Source of the DNA: Microbacterium candidum
GTDB taxonomy: Bacteria > Actinomycetota > Actinomycetes > Actinomycetales > Microbacteriaceae
NCBI RefSeq assembly: GCF_030315975.1
Contig: NZ_JASXSZ010000004.1
Coordinates: forward strand, 465,431-529,430
Length of the DNA: 64,000 nt
Reading direction: 5' to 3'
Shown here: one piece after another, positions 9,139 to 18,314 of the stretch
Layout of the letters: each line of letters begins with the position of its first letter
How positions within the stretch are numbered: the stretch's first letter is position 1
The notes under the pieces: generated by a model
What the model was told of the DNA's origin: nothing
The model's input: only the letters and a program-made list of their open reading frames with translations
The model's database searches: none
Position numbers and translations under genes: made by a program

Positions 9139-9192
9139 ACGCGCGCGGTCACGGGCCGCCGCATCCTCCGAAAGCCGAAACCGAGAGAGTCA

Positions 9193-9939
9193 ATGACCCT
9201 GTTCTCCGACACCCCCCGCCTCGTGCTCCTGCCCGCCGTCGACGTCGCGGACGGCAAGGCCGTGCGTCTGACCCAGGGCGAGGCGGGCAGCGAGACCAGC
9301 TACGGCGACCCGGTCGACGCCGCGCGCGCGTGGGCGGAGCAGGGCGCCGAGTGGATCCACCTCGTCGACCTCGACGCAGCCTTCGGCCGCGGCAGCAACG
9401 CGGCCATCCTGCGCCGTGTCATCCACCAGGTGCGCGGTGTCCAGATCGAGCTGTCCGGCGGCATCCGCGACGACGCGTCGCTGGATGCGGCGCTGGACGC
9501 GGGCGCGACGCGCGTCAACCTCGGCACCGCGGCGCTCGAGAACCCGGAATGGGCCGCGGACGCCATCAACCGCTACGGCGAGGCGATCGCCGTCGGCCTC
9601 GACGTGCGCGGGACGACTCTCGCCGCTCGCGGCTGGACGCGCGAGGGCGGCGACCTGTGGGAGGTGCTCGCACGCCTCGAGGACGCCGGGTGCGCCCGCT
9701 ATGTCGTCACGGACGTCACGAAGGACGGCACGCTCCAGGGCCCGAACCTCGAACTCCTCCGCGAGCTCGCCGGCCGCACGGACAAGCCCGTCGTCGCCTC
9801 CGGCGGCATCTCGAGCCTCGACGACATCGCGGCGCTGCGCGACCTCGTTCCGCTCGGGGTCGAGGGCGCGATCGTCGGCAAGGCGCTCTACGCGGGCGCC
9901 TTCACGCTGCCCGAGGCGCTGGATGTCGCCGGACACTGA
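9193..9939 (+). CDS. priA: Bifunctional ProFAR / phosphoribosylanthranilate isomerase (PriA)
   Basis: A (beta/alpha)8-barrel isomerase for the fourth step of histidine synthesis; in actinobacteria lacking a separate trpF the same enzyme also serves tryptophan synthesis. The 248-aa protein begins [19 protein letters not shown] (D17 as acid/base) and has the second catalytic aspartate D174 in [13 protein letters not shown] at 9193 is preceded by CCGAGAGAG. Dual function is inferred from the actinobacterial context and the PriA-like sequence. Confidence 0.95.
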   Translation: MTLFSDTPRLVLLPAVDVADGKAVRLTQGEAGSETSYGDPVDAARAWAEQGAEWIHLVDLDAAFGRGSNAAILRRVIHQVRGVQIELSGGIRDDASLDAALDAGATRVNLGTAALENPEWAADAINRYGEAIAVGLDVRGTTLAARGWTREGGDLWEVLARLEDAGCARYVVTDVTKDGTLQGPNLELLRELAGRTDKPVVASGGISSLDDIAALRDLVPLGVEGAIVGKALYAGAFTLPEALDVAGH

Positions 9940-10744
9940 TCCCCGCGACCACGGGCATGACCACCACGGCCCGCACGGTCACGATGACGCGAACCGCGCG
10001 GACTCTGCGGGTCAGCCGTGGGCGGGGCGCTCGTTCGAGGCGAATCCGCACGCGGCCGACGACGGATCGGCCGACCCGGCGCTGCTCGCCGCGCTCGAGG
10101 CGTTCCGTGCGGGTGAAGGCGACGAGGTCGCCGTCGTCGAGGCGTATCGCACCGCGCGGCTGCTGATCCCGCTCGTCGCCGAGAAGGGCGACGAGGGCAT
10201 CGGCGTGAACGGTCTGCCGGTCGACAAGACGCAGGAGCTCTCGATCGTCACGGTTGCGTCGCCCGACGGGCGCCGCATCCTCCCGGTCTTCACATCGGTG
10301 CAGGCGATGGGGCGATGGGATGCCTCGGCCCGGCCGATTCCCGCCGCAGGCGTGCGCACCGCGCTCGCCGCGGCCGGCGACGAGACCGACCTGATCGTCG
10401 TCGATCCCGGCTCGGACACCGAGTTCGTGCTCCGGCGTCCGGCCGTGTGGGCGATCGGGCAGGGGCTGGCATGGGAGCCGGCTTTCCGGTCGCCGGAGGT
10501 CTACGAAGGGCTGCAGCGGAGCATCGCCGGTGAGCTCGCCGTGATCGACCTCGCCGTGGCGCCCGGGGATCCCACCGGTCGCCTGCGGGGGCCCGAGCTC
10601 GTCGTGGTGCTGCAGCTCATCGCCGGTCTCGAGAAGGACGAGCTCGACGCCGTGCTGGCGCGCCTCGCCCGGCGATGGGCGGCCGATGACCGCATCGCCG
10701 TGCTCGTCGACTCCCTCACAGTGAAGCTCCGCCGCGGGGAGTGA
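9923..10744 (+). CDS. SseB-family protein with a histidine-rich N-terminus
   Basis: The 273-aa protein has an SseB-like core, including [19 protein letters not shown] and [12 protein letters not shown]; the biochemical role of the family is unknown. The N-terminal 25 residues are strikingly rich in His and Asp ([13 protein letters not shown]) and could bind metal. ATG at 9923 lies inside the 3' end of priA (17-bp overlap), so the two are translationally linked. If a later start were used the His-rich part would be lost, but no good alternative with a ribosome site is evident. Confidence 0.82.
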   Translation: MSPDTDPRDHGHDHHGPHGHDDANRADSAGQPWAGRSFEANPHAADDGSADPALLAALEAFRAGEGDEVAVVEAYRTARLLIPLVAEKGDEGIGVNGLPVDKTQELSIVTVASPDGRRILPVFTSVQAMGRWDASARPIPAAGVRTALAAAGDETDLIVVDPGSDTEFVLRRPAVWAIGQGLAWEPAFRSPEVYEGLQRSIAGELAVIDLAVAPGDPTGRLRGPELVVVLQLIAGLEKDELDAVLARLARRWAADDRIAVLVDSLTVKLRRGE

Positions 10745-10778
10745 CCCCGGGGACCCTGCGCTTGTCGGCGGGCGGGTC

Positions 10779-10784
10779 TATAGT
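10779..10784 (+). promoter_or_regulatory. -10 box for leaderless methyltransferase transcript
   Basis: TATAGT ends 7 nt before the ATG at 10792; no ribosome binding site is present in the short gap. Confidence 0.5.
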
Positions 10785-10791
10785 CGGGCCC

Positions 10792-11790
10792 ATGCCCGAC
10801 GGCGTTCCGCTGCTGCTCCAGCACCTCTCCGGCATGTTCGCCGTGCAGGTGGTCGCGATCGGCGCCCGATCGGGCGCGCTCTCCGCGCTGGCGGACGGAG
10901 GCGGTACAGCGGGGGAGATCGCTGCGCGCGCGGGGCTCGACGAGCGCAACACCGCGCAGTGGCTCCGCGCCATGACCGCGGCGGGCCACGCCCGGCACGA
11001 TGACGGCGCGTTCGCGCTCGAGCCGCAGACGCGCGCCGTCCTCGACGGCGGACTGCCGGTGGACATGGCGGCGATCCTCGAGTTCGTGATGGCCCTGTCG
11101 GCGGAGCCGGTCCGCCGCATCCCCGATGCGATGCGCACGGGCGCAGGTGTCGAGGGTGCCGTGTACGCGGAGGTCGCGACCGCGGCCGGCGGGATCAACG
11201 AGCCCGCCTATGCCGGGGCGCTCGTCGAGGAGTGGATCGCCGGCGACCCCGCCCTGCGGGCGCGGCTCGTGCCCGGCGCCGCGATCGCCGACATCGCCTG
11301 CGGCAACGGCGATGCCGCCGTCCTGATGGCGCGGGCCTTTCCCCGCAGCACCGTGCTCGGCCTCGATCCGGGCGCCCCGGATCGGGCGGACACGCCGAAC
11401 GTCACGCTCCTCCGGCAGACGGCGGACCATCTCGGCGCCCATGGCCCGTTCGCGCTCGTCACGTGTCTCGACAGCCTGCATCACATGGGGGACCCGGCCG
11501 CCGTGGCGCGCTCGGTCGCCGCGGCGCTGGACGACGACGGCGTCTTCCTCATCGCGGAGACGGCGATGACCGGCGACCTCGATGACGACCTCGCCGATCC
11601 GTTCGCCGTCCTGACCTACGCGATCGACCTCGTCTACTGCATGCAGGACAACCTGGCCTCCGGCGGCGACGGCTCGGTGCCGTCGCTGGGCCTCGAGTGG
11701 GTCACGTCGGCGCTCGCGGATGCCGGCTTCGGATCCGTCAGCGCCGTCGACTCGCCGACCGGCTTCCGGGTCTTCCTGGCGCGGCGCTGA
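10792..11790 (+). CDS. SAM-dependent methyltransferase with N-terminal winged helix
   Basis: The 332-aa protein resembles O-methyltransferase-like enzymes of the Rv2258c type: an N-terminal winged-helix or dimerisation region (about 1-110, with AGEIAARAGLDERNTAQWLRAM), then a Rossmann domain with motif I IADIACGNGDAAV (about 165-177), an acidic residue after strand 2 (LGLDPG) and a CLDSLHHM motif. The substrate is unknown. A -10 box directly upstream indicates a leaderless mRNA starting at ATG 10792; the in-frame upstream start at 10741 is less likely. It is followed after 38 bp by a PLP enzyme on the same strand. Confidence 0.85.
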   Translation: MPDGVPLLLQHLSGMFAVQVVAIGARSGALSALADGGGTAGEIAARAGLDERNTAQWLRAMTAAGHARHDDGAFALEPQTRAVLDGGLPVDMAAILEFVMALSAEPVRRIPDAMRTGAGVEGAVYAEVATAAGGINEPAYAGALVEEWIAGDPALRARLVPGAAIADIACGNGDAAVLMARAFPRSTVLGLDPGAPDRADTPNVTLLRQTADHLGAHGPFALVTCLDSLHHMGDPAAVARSVAAALDDDGVFLIAETAMTGDLDDDLADPFAVLTYAIDLVYCMQDNLASGGDGSVPSLGLEWVTSALADAGFGSVSAVDSPTGFRVFLARR

Positions 11791-11828
11791 CGCACGTCGC
11801 AGAGACATCGGATCGCGAGGGGGCGGGG

Positions 11829-13208
11829 ATGGCGGATCGGCACGAGGCGGCTCTCGCGGCGGCGCACCTCCGCGCGCGTGCGTGGCTGGACGGGCTCGAG
11901 GATCGCCCGATCGCACCGCGGGCGGACGCGGAGACCGTCAAGGACGCGCTGGGGCGCACGCTGCCCGACGAGGGCGAGGATGCGGACGCGGTCGTGCTGC
12001 GGCTCGCCGACGCGGCGGAACCGGGCGTGATGGCGATGGGGAGTCCGCGCTTCTACGGCTGGGTCATCGGGGGAGCGCAGCCCGCGGCCCTCGGTGCCGA
12101 CTGGCTGGTGTCGACGTGGGATCAGAACACGGCGATCCGCGCGGTGACGCCCGGTGTCGTGGCGGCGGAGGAGCTCGCGGGGGAGTGGATCCTCGATCTC
12201 CTCGGGCTGCCGCCGACCTCCGACGTCGGCTTCGTGACGGGCGCGACGATGGCGAACTTCACGTGCCTCGTCACGGCGCGCGACGCGGTGCTGCGGCAGG
12301 CGGGCTGGGATGCGGCGCACGACGGCCTCGCGGGCGCGCCCCGCGTCCGCCTCGTCGTGGGCGCGGAGCGGCACGACACCGTCGACCACGCCGCGCGGAT
12401 GGCCGGTCTCGGCGCACCGCGCGTCGTCGAGGCCGACGATCAGGGGCGCATCGTCCCGGCCGCTCTGGCGGGCGCGCTCGCGGACGGCATGGGGCCGGCG
12501 ATCGTCGTGCTGCAGGCGGGCAACCTCCACTCCGGCGCGATCGATCCGCTCGCCGAGGCGATCGCGATCGCGCACCGGGAAGGTGCGTGGGTGCACATCG
12601 ACGGCGCGTTCGGGCTGTGGGCCGCGGCATCCCCACGCACTCGCCATCTCACCGAGGGACTCGCGGATGCCGACTCCTGGACGACGGATGCGCACAAGAC
12701 GCTGAGCGTCCCCTACGACTGCGGAATCGCGATCGTCGCGGACGCGAGGGCGCTCCGCGCGTCGATGGGGATGACGGCGGCCTATCTGCAGACGGCGGCG
12801 AGCGTCGATCACGCAGACCCGCACGATCGCGTTCCCGAGCTGTCGCGTCGGGCGCGAGGCGTGCCCACCTGGGCCGCTCTGCGGTCGATGGGGCGCTCGG
12901 GGACGATCGCGCTCGTCGACCGGCTGGCCGGCAGCGCCTCGCGGCTCGCGATCGGGCTCGCGCAGCTTCCCGGCGTCGAGGTGCTGAACGACGTCGTGTT
13001 CACGCAGGTGTGCGCGGCGCTCGACACCGACGAGCGCACGGACGCGTGGGCCGAGGCTCTGCGCACCGCGGGAGACGCCTACGCGTCGTCGTCGCGGTGG
13101 CGTGGGCGTTCTGTGCTCCGCTTCTCGGTCAGCAACTGGGCGACCGACGACCATGAGGTGGCGCGGACGCTGGCCGCCGCATCCCGTGCGCTCGCGACCG
13201 TCAGGTGA
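11829..13208 (+). CDS. PLP-dependent decarboxylase / aminotransferase-like protein
   Basis: The 459-aa product belongs to the group II decarboxylase-like PLP enzymes (aromatic-amino-acid or glutamate decarboxylase relatives). Visible are GFVTGATMANFTCL, the AGNLHSGAIDPL segment, VHIDGAFG, and the PLP lysine K290 in DAHKTLSVPYDCG. The exact substrate cannot be told from sequence. ATG at 11829 has GGGGGCGGGG upstream. It overlaps the convergent DUF1844 gene by 8 bp at the 3' end. Confidence 0.85.
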   Translation: MADRHEAALAAAHLRARAWLDGLEDRPIAPRADAETVKDALGRTLPDEGEDADAVVLRLADAAEPGVMAMGSPRFYGWVIGGAQPAALGADWLVSTWDQNTAIRAVTPGVVAAEELAGEWILDLLGLPPTSDVGFVTGATMANFTCLVTARDAVLRQAGWDAAHDGLAGAPRVRLVVGAERHDTVDHAARMAGLGAPRVVEADDQGRIVPAALAGALADGMGPAIVVLQAGNLHSGAIDPLAEAIAIAHREGAWVHIDGAFGLWAAASPRTRHLTEGLADADSWTTDAHKTLSVPYDCGIAIVADARALRASMGMTAAYLQTAASVDHADPHDRVPELSRRARGVPTWAALRSMGRSGTIALVDRLAGSASRLAIGLAQLPGVEVLNDVVFTQVCAALDTDERTDAWAEALRTAGDAYASSSRWRGRSVLRFSVSNWATDDHEVARTLAAASRALATVR

Positions 13209-13587
13209 CGGGGCCGGTCCACTTCTCGCCGGGGCCCTTGCCGATCGGGTCGGGGACGGGCGAGGCTTCGCGGAACGCGAGCTGCACGGACCGCAGGCCG
13301 TCGCGGAGAGACCGTGCGTGCATGTCGCTGATCTCGGGCGCGCCGGCGGTGATGAGCCCGGCCAGGGCGTTGATGAGCTTGCGCGCTTCATCGAGGTCGG
13401 TCTGGTGTTCGGGGTCGTCGGCGAGGCCGACCTTGACCGCGGCGGCGCTCATGAGGTGCACGGCCGTCGTCGTGATGACCTCGACGGCGGGGACGTCCGC
13501 GATGTCGCGGGAAGCGGATGCGGCGACCCGCTCCTGCTCCTCCCACCGAGCCTGCCGATCGTCGTCCTGACCCTGAATAGTTTCCAC
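13201..13587 (-). CDS. DUF1844-family protein
   Basis: A small (128 aa) mostly helical, acidic protein without membrane segments, typical of DUF1844: [19 protein letters not shown] and [15 protein letters not shown]. These genes often sit beside infC in actinobacteria, as here, where it is divergent from infC. GTG at 13587 with GAGAG upstream on the minus strand is the best start; the preceding codons are atypical. No function is established. Confidence 0.85.
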   Translation of the reverse strand: METIQGQDDDRQARWEEQERVAASASRDIADVPAVEVITTTAVHLMSAAAVKVGLADDPEHQTDLDEARKLINALAGLITAGAPEISDMHARSLRDGLRSVQLAFREASPVPDPIGKGPGEKWTGPVT

Positions 13588-13601
13588 GTCATACTCTCTG
13601 C

Positions 13602-13607
13602 TAGACT
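13602..13607 (+). promoter_or_regulatory. Probable -10 box of the infC operon
   Basis: TAGACT at the right distance from a purine-rich start region reads toward infC and would give an untranslated leader of about 220 nt. The -35 is weak. Confidence 0.4.
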
Positions 13608-13612
13608 GTTGC

Positions 13613-13834
13613 GGGCTCCGGAGCGTTCTGCTCCGAGACGAAAGAGGATCCACATCCCACCCGCGCATGCCGTTCCAGGCTACCGGGTCACGCACTCCGC
13701 CCCTTCACGGGGGTAGTCAGGGTGCAGGAGCCGGTGCCAGAGCGCACCGTCCCGGGTGGAATGCATCCTTCTTCCGCCCGCGGCGCTTCCCGTGCCGTGG
13801 TGGCCTCGTCCCCCGCACGAAAGAGGAGTTCCGC
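13613..13834 (+). promoter_or_regulatory. Long infC 5' leader
   Basis: About 220 nt lie between the probable infC promoter and its start codon, with an early GC-rich hairpin-capable segment (GGAGC near 13620 and GCTCC near 13631). Long infC leaders often carry autogenous control by IF3 or L20; no known leader family is recognised here. Confidence 0.3.
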
Positions 13835-14482
13835 ATCAGCGATCCCCGCACCAACGACCGCATCCGCGTCCCCGAGGTCCGCCTCGTCGGACCCGCGGGT
13901 GAGCAGGTCGGCGTCGTCCGCATCGAGGTGGCGCTGCGCCTGGCCCAGGAGGCCGACCTCGATCTCGTCGAGGTGGCCCCCAACTCGAAGCCTCCCGTGG
14001 TCAAGATCATGGATTACGGGAAGTTCAAGTACGAGGCCGCGCAGAAGGCCAAGGAAGCGCGTCGCAATCAGGCGAACACCGTCCTCAAGGAGGTCCGGTT
14101 CCGCCTGAAGATCGAGGCCCACGATTACACGACCAAGCTCAAGCGCGCCGAGGGCTTCCTCCAGTCCGGCGACAAGGTCAAGGCCATGATCCTGTTCCGA
14201 GGCCGCGAGCAGTCGCGTCCCGAGCAGGGCGTCCGCCTCCTCCGCAAGTTCGCGGAGGACGTCGCGGAGTTCGGCACCGTCGAGTCCAACCCGACGATCG
14301 ACGGCCGCAACATGGTCATGGTGATCGCGCCGCACAAGAACAAGTCCGAGGTGAAGACCGAGCAGAACGCCGCGCGCGCCGCCAACAAAGAGGCGGCACG
14401 CCAGGCGCGAAGCGGGGCCGCACCCGAGTCCGCATCCGCAGAGGCCCCCGAGGCCGCAGCCGCCGAGGCGGCGGCGGAGTAG
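13835..14482 (+). CDS. infC: Translation initiation factor IF-3
   Basis: IF-3 binds the 30S subunit and discriminates start codons. The 215-aa product has the N-domain ([18 protein letters not shown]), the linker and the C-domain ([21 protein letters not shown]), then an Ala/Glu-rich tail. The start is unusual: a strong AAAGAGGAG (13820-13828) lies 6 nt before an ATC codon at 13835, and there is no ATG, GTG or TTG in frame between it and 13667. infC in other bacteria uses rare AUU or AUC starts for autoregulation, so AUC is the preferred call. It is followed by rpmI and rplT. Confidence 0.93.
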   Translation: MSDPRTNDRIRVPEVRLVGPAGEQVGVVRIEVALRLAQEADLDLVEVAPNSKPPVVKIMDYGKFKYEAAQKAKEARRNQANTVLKEVRFRLKIEAHDYTTKLKRAEGFLQSGDKVKAMILFRGREQSRPEQGVRLLRKFAEDVAEFGTVESNPTIDGRNMVMVIAPHKNKSEVKTEQNAARAANKEAARQARSGAAPESASAEAPEAAAAEAAAE

Positions 14483-14496
14483 GACTCCCCAAGACT

Positions 14497-14531
14497 CCCG
14501 CATCCGCGGGTTGAGACTCCCGCTCGGCGGG
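14497..14531 (+). promoter_or_regulatory. Tandem hairpins upstream of rpmI
   Basis: Two small perfect hairpins, CCCGC-ATCC-GCGGG (14497-14510) and CCCGC-TCG-GCGGG (14519-14531), occur in repeated ACTCCCGC contexts in the infC-rpmI gap. They could form a ribosomal-protein leader bound by L20, or an RNA processing site. Confidence 0.35.
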
Positions 14532-14576
14532 ATACACAAGTAAGCCCCTCTGGGGCCCACCACCGAAGGAACGACA

Positions 14577-14771
14577 ATGCCGAAGCAGAAGACGCACTCC
14601 GGCGCCAAGAAGCGCTTCAAGGTCACCGGCAGCGGAAAGATCATGAAGCAGCAGGCGAACCTCCGCCACAACTTCGAGGGCAAGCCCACGAAGCGCACGC
14701 GCCGTCTGTCGCAGGACCAGGTGCTCGCCCCGGGCGACGCGAAGGTCGCCAAGAAGCTTCTCGGTCGCTGA
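14577..14771 (+). CDS. rpmI: 50S ribosomal protein L35
   Basis: A 64-aa basic ribosomal protein beginning [18 protein letters not shown] with [15 protein letters not shown], standard for bL35. A ribosome site (GAAGGA) precedes ATG 14577. It sits in the conserved infC-rpmI-rplT operon. Confidence 0.98.
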   Translation: MPKQKTHSGAKKRFKVTGSGKIMKQQANLRHNFEGKPTKRTRRLSQDQVLAPGDAKVAKKLLGR

Positions 14772-14800
14772 GCGGCCCGCAAGGTTAGGAACGAAACGAA

Positions 14801-15181
14801 ATGGCTAGAGTCAAGCGGGCCGTCAACGCCCACAAGAAGCGCCGCGTCATCCTCGAGCGCGCCTCGGGTTACCGTGGTCAGCGTTCGCGTCTGTACCGCA
14901 AGGCGAAGGAGCAGGTCACCCACTCGCTCGTCTACGCGTACCGCGACCGTCGCAAGCGCAAGGGCGACTTCCGCCGCCTGTGGATCCAGCGCATCAACGC
15001 CGCGAGCCGCCAGAACGGCCTCACGTACAACCGTCTGATCCAGGGCCTGGGTCTCGCCGGTGTGCAGGTCGACCGTCGCATGCTCGCCGAGCTGGCCGTC
15101 AACGAGCCGAAGGCGTTCGCCTCGCTCGTCGACGTCGCCAAGAAGGCGCTGCCCGCGGACGTCAACGCTCCCAAGGCGTAA
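14801..15181 (+). CDS. rplT: 50S ribosomal protein L20
   Basis: A 126-aa bL20 with [32 protein letters not shown] and the [22 protein letters not shown]-domain. It is essential for early 50S assembly and is often the autoregulator of this operon. ATG at 14801 follows AGGAACGAAACGAA. A strong terminator follows. Confidence 0.98.
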   Translation: MARVKRAVNAHKKRRVILERASGYRGQRSRLYRKAKEQVTHSLVYAYRDRRKRKGDFRRLWIQRINAASRQNGLTYNRLIQGLGLAGVQVDRRMLAELAVNEPKAFASLVDVAKKALPADVNAPKA

Positions 15182-15190
15182 GTCCTTCCT

Positions 15191-15237
15191 CGAAGGGGCG
15201 TCTCCCTGCGGTTCATCCGCGGGGAGACGCCCCTTCG
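15191..15237 (+). terminator. Terminator of the infC-rpmI-rplT operon
   Basis: A perfect 16-bp stem, CGAAGGGGCGTCTCCC (15191-15206) with its complement at 15222-15237, around a 15-nt loop, starts 10 bp after rplT. Confidence 0.85.
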
Positions 15238-15244
15238 TCATGCG

Positions 15245-15250
15245 TAGACT
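15245..15250 (+). promoter_or_regulatory. -10 box for leaderless rRNA methyltransferase transcript
   Basis: TAGACT ends 6 nt before the GTG start at 15257, immediately after the rplT terminator, making an independent leaderless transcript likely. Confidence 0.5.
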
Positions 15251-15256
15251 GACCTC

Positions 15257-16057
15257 GTGCTGGAGAATCCCCGGTCGCCCCGTGTGCGCGCCGTCGCCAA
15301 GCTGACCAAGCGCAGCGCGCGCGACGAGACCGGGATGTTCCTGCTGGAGGGACCGCAGGCCGTCCGCGAGGCGCTCGCCTGCCGGCCGGAGGCGATCGTC
15401 GACCTGTTCGCGACGCCGTCGGCGATGGAGCGGCATCCGGATCTGCGCGCGACCGCGGGTGAGGCCGGCTGCGAGGTCGTATACGCGACCGAAGCGGTCC
15501 TCGACGCGATGGCCGACACGGTGACCCCGCAGGGCGTCGTCGCGGTCGCCCGTCAGTTCCCGGCATCCATCCGCGACGTCTTCGCCGAGTCGCCTCGGCT
15601 GATCGCGATCTGCGAGGAGGTCCGCGACCCGGGCAACCTCGGCACCATCATCAGGGCGGCGGATGCCGCGGGCGCCGATGCCGTCGTGCTCACGGGGCGC
15701 ACCGTCGACCCGTACAACCCGAAGGTCGTCCGCTCGACGACGGGATCGCTCTTCCACCTGCCGATCACGGTGGGCGGCGAGCTCCAGGATGTCGCGAACC
15801 GCGCGCGCGCCGCGGGGCTGCGCGTCGTCGCCGCCGATGTGAAGGGCGACGACCTCCTCGCCGCACGTGCCGAGGGCCTTCTCGCCGAGCCGACCGCGTG
15901 GCTGTTCGGGAACGAGGCGCGCGGGCTGACCGACGAGGCGCTCGCGATCGCGGACACCGCTCTCCGGCTGCCGATCTTCGGCCGTGCCGAGTCGCTCAAC
16001 CTCGCGACCGCTGCGAGCGTCTGCCTCTACGAATCAGCGTTCGCACAGCGCTCCTGA
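15257..16057 (+). CDS. SpoU/TrmH-family RNA 2'-O-methyltransferase
   Basis: The 266-aa protein has an N-terminal substrate-binding region ([23 protein letters not shown]) and the knotted SPOUT domain: [20 protein letters not shown] (motif 1), [11 protein letters not shown] (motif 2) and [22 protein letters not shown] (motif 3). It probably methylates 23S rRNA, as relatives beside rplT do, but the target nucleotide is not known. The GTG start follows a -10 box with no ribosome site. Confidence 0.9.
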   Translation: MLENPRSPRVRAVAKLTKRSARDETGMFLLEGPQAVREALACRPEAIVDLFATPSAMERHPDLRATAGEAGCEVVYATEAVLDAMADTVTPQGVVAVARQFPASIRDVFAESPRLIAICEEVRDPGNLGTIIRAADAAGADAVVLTGRTVDPYNPKVVRSTTGSLFHLPITVGGELQDVANRARAAGLRVVAADVKGDDLLAARAEGLLAEPTAWLFGNEARGLTDEALAIADTALRLPIFGRAESLNLATAASVCLYESAFAQRS

Positions 16058-16153
16058 CGCGGCATCCCGCTGTTAGCCGGGCGACCTCCGCTCTGACCTC
16101 CGCCGCGCGCAGCGCACGAGTCGCGCAGCGGCACGAGTCGCGGGCGCGCGAAA

Positions 16154-16181
16154 GGGCCGCACGTCCGAAGACGTGCGGCCC
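16154..16181. terminator. Bidirectional terminator between rRNA methyltransferase and ABC transporter genes
   Basis: GGGCCGCACGTC (16154-16165) and its perfect complement (16170-16181) form a 12-bp stem with a CGAA tetraloop between convergent genes. Confidence 0.75.
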
Positions 16182-16212
16182 CCGAGCCTGTTGGGGTCAG
16201 GCTCCGGCGGAA

Positions 16213-17307
16213 TCAGCCGTTCGCACCCGCGGGGGTGGTGGTGATCTGCGTGCCGAGCTGCTTGTTGGCGGCGTTGGCGTAGTCCTGCGTGAACGTGTTG
16301 GCGATCTTGACACTCGAGATGTCGGTGCCGAGCGCCTTCTCCATCGCAGCGATCGTCGTCGGGCCACCGGCGGGCATGATGCCGTCCGGGAGGAACTGGC
16401 CCTTGTCCGTGGTCAGACCCGCGACGTACTGGTCCTTCGTGATCGTCGCGTTGGAGACGAACTGCTGCGGCAGTGCGTTGGCGATGTCGGCGGCCGAGTG
16501 GGTGTTGATCCAGTGCATCGTCGCGACGAGTGCCGTCACGACCTTCTGCGTGGCGTCCTTGTGCGCCGCGACCCAGTCTGCGCGGCCGAGGAGGCCGGCA
16601 GCAGGCCACGCCCCGCCGAGCGCCTGCTGAGCGCCCGCGGTGGTGGCGAGGTCGATCGCCGAGGTGGCGAGGCCCTGGCTGGTCAGCGCGCCGACGGTGG
16701 GCTGCGTGGTCATGACGCAGTCCGCGGTGCCCTGCTTGATCGCGGCGATCGCGGTGGTGCCGGCGCCGACCGCAACGGTCTTGTAGTCGGTGTGCGCGAC
16801 GCCGGCCTGGTGAGCGATGAACTGCGTGAGCTCGTCGGTGCCGCTGCCGAGGTCGGTGACGCCCATGTTCTTGCCCTTGAAATCGGCGCCCGACGTCACG
16901 TTCGCCTTCGGGCTGCACATCACGCGCTCGCCGGGGGCACCCGAGAGCTGCACGACGTTGATGACGTCCTTGCCCTTGCTCTGGAAGTCGAACGTGTGGA
17001 TGTACCACGCGCCGGCGAAGTCGACCTGGCCGGACGCCATCGCATCCTCGGCGCCCACGCCGCCGTTCTGCTCCGTGGAGAGCGTGACGTCGACGCCGTA
17101 CTTCTTGTAGAAGCCGAGGCTCTGGGCGAGCTGGTACGGCAGGTAGATCTGCTTGTCGATGCCGCCGACCATGATGGACACCTTCGGCATGGCGGCGCTG
17201 CCGCCTCCCGATGTGCTGCCTGCCGTCGAGCCGCCGCTGCTGGCGCAGCCGGCGAGGCCGAGCGCCAGTGCTCCGGCCGCGACGATGCTCAGAACGCGCT
17301 TGTTCAT
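16213..17307 (-). CDS. NitT/TauT-type ABC transporter substrate-binding lipoprotein
   Basis: The 364-aa product has a lipoprotein signal with lipobox LAGC (C21), then a Ser/Gly linker and an NMT1/THI5-like periplasmic-binding fold (PKVSIMVGGIDKQIYLPYQLAQ, then GFYKKYGVDVTLS). Relatives bind nitrate, sulfonates, pyrimidine precursors of thiamine or aromatic acids; the ligand here is not evident. ATG at 17307 follows GAAAGGAA. It is the last gene of an ATPase-permease-binding protein operon, preceded by a small hairpin that may set its expression separately. Confidence 0.9.
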   Translation of the reverse strand: MNKRVLSIVAAGALALGLAGCASSGGSTAGSTSGGGSAAMPKVSIMVGGIDKQIYLPYQLAQSLGFYKKYGVDVTLSTEQNGGVGAEDAMASGQVDFAGAWYIHTFDFQSKGKDVINVVQLSGAPGERVMCSPKANVTSGADFKGKNMGVTDLGSGTDELTQFIAHQAGVAHTDYKTVAVGAGTTAIAAIKQGTADCVMTTQPTVGALTSQGLATSAIDLATTAGAQQALGGAWPAAGLLGRADWVAAHKDATQKVVTALVATMHWINTHSAADIANALPQQFVSNATITKDQYVAGLTTDKGQFLPDGIMPAGGPTTIAAMEKALGTDISSVKIANTFTQDYANAANKQLGTQITTTPAGANG

Positions 17308-17324
17308 GAGTCTTCCTTTCGATG

Positions 17325-17342
17325 TGCCGAGGACACTCGGCA
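17325..17342 (-). promoter_or_regulatory. Hairpin between permease and binding-protein genes
   Basis: TGCCGAG (17325-17331) and CTCGGCA (17336-17342) form a 7-bp stem with a 4-nt loop just upstream of the binding-protein ribosome site. It could stabilise the downstream mRNA segment. Confidence 0.35.
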
Positions 17343-17366
17343 TTTCCTTGGTGGGGTGGGGGTGGT

Positions 17367-18314
17367 TCAGATGGCTGCGGCCTCGGACCGCTGCGGCGGA
17401 CGCCAGCGCAGGAGCCGGCCTTCGAGCAGCGTGATGAGGTACTCGCAGACGAGGGTGAATGCGGCGATGAGGATCATGCAGGCCCAGACCGTGTTCGGGT
17501 CGAAGTTGCCCATCGCCTGGCTGATGATGAGGCCGATGCCGCTCGTCGCGCCGAGGACCTCGCCGACGAGTGCGCCGATGATCGCGAAGCCGAAGGCGGT
17601 GTGCAGGCTCGCGATGATCCACGTCATGGCCGACGGGATCGTCACATGCCGGGCGACCTGCATCGGCGAGGCGCCGAGCACCCGGACGTTCGAGATGAGG
17701 TCGGGGTTGACCTCGCGCACACCTTGGAAGGCGTTGAAGAACACGGCGAAGAAGACCAGCACCGCAGCGAGCACGATCTTGCTCGGCATGCCGAGCCCGA
17801 GCGCGACGATGAAGATCGCGCCGAGCACGATGCGCGGGATGGCGTTCGCGACCTTGATGTAGGGGCCGGCCACGGCGGCGAGGTACGAGCTGCTGCCGAG
17901 CAGGATGCCGGCGATCATGCCGAGGATGGTGCCGAGCACGAATCCGCCGAGGGCCTCCTGGATGGTGACCCACAGGTTCTCCCAGATCGACCCGAACGCG
18001 GTGCCCTGGGTGAACAGCTTCACGAAGCTGTCCCAGATCCCGCTCGGCTTGCCGTAGAAGAACGGATCGACGATCGCGTCCTTCGCGCCGGGGAGCTTCG
18101 TCGTGGCGAGGATCTGCCAGCCGCCGAAGATGATGCCGAACAGGAGGACCCGGCCGGCCCAGACCCAGGCGACGCGGCGCGCGCGCTGCTTTGCGCCCTT
18201 CGCACGCAGTTCGGCCTCGGACTCCGGGCGGTAGAAGTTCCGCGGATCGTCTGCCGCGTAGCCCGCGTGACCGGTGACGTCGGTCCTGGGGGGTGTCGAG
18301 ATGGAGCTGCTCAT
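17367..18314 (-). CDS. NitT/TauT-type ABC transporter permease
   Basis: The 315-aa inner-membrane subunit has a long cytoplasmic N-terminus (about 50 residues), six or so membrane segments and the binding-protein-dependent transport motif around EVNPDLISNVRVLGASPMQ (EAA loop contacting the ATPase). ATG at 18314 overlaps the stop of the ATPase gene (ATGA), so the two are translationally coupled. Confidence 0.92.
   Translation of the reverse strand: MSSSISTPPRTDVTGHAGYAADDPRNFYRPESEAELRAKGAKQRARRVAWVWAGRVLLFGIIFGGWQILATTKLPGAKDAIVDPFFYGKPSGIWDSFVKLFTQGTAFGSIWENLWVTIQEALGGFVLGTILGMIAGILLGSSSYLAAVAGPYIKVANAIPRIVLGAIFIVALGLGMPSKIVLAAVLVFFAVFFNAFQGVREVNPDLISNVRVLGASPMQVARHVTIPSAMTWIIASLHTAFGFAIIGALVGEVLGATSGIGLIISQAMGNFDPNTVWACMILIAAFTLVCEYLITLLEGRLLRWRPPQRSEAAAI

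Noticed and set aside
13667..13834. Longer infC starting at ATG 13667
   Set aside because: The extra 56 residues are Gly/Arg/Pro-rich and unlike IF-3; the strong ribosome site points to 13835.
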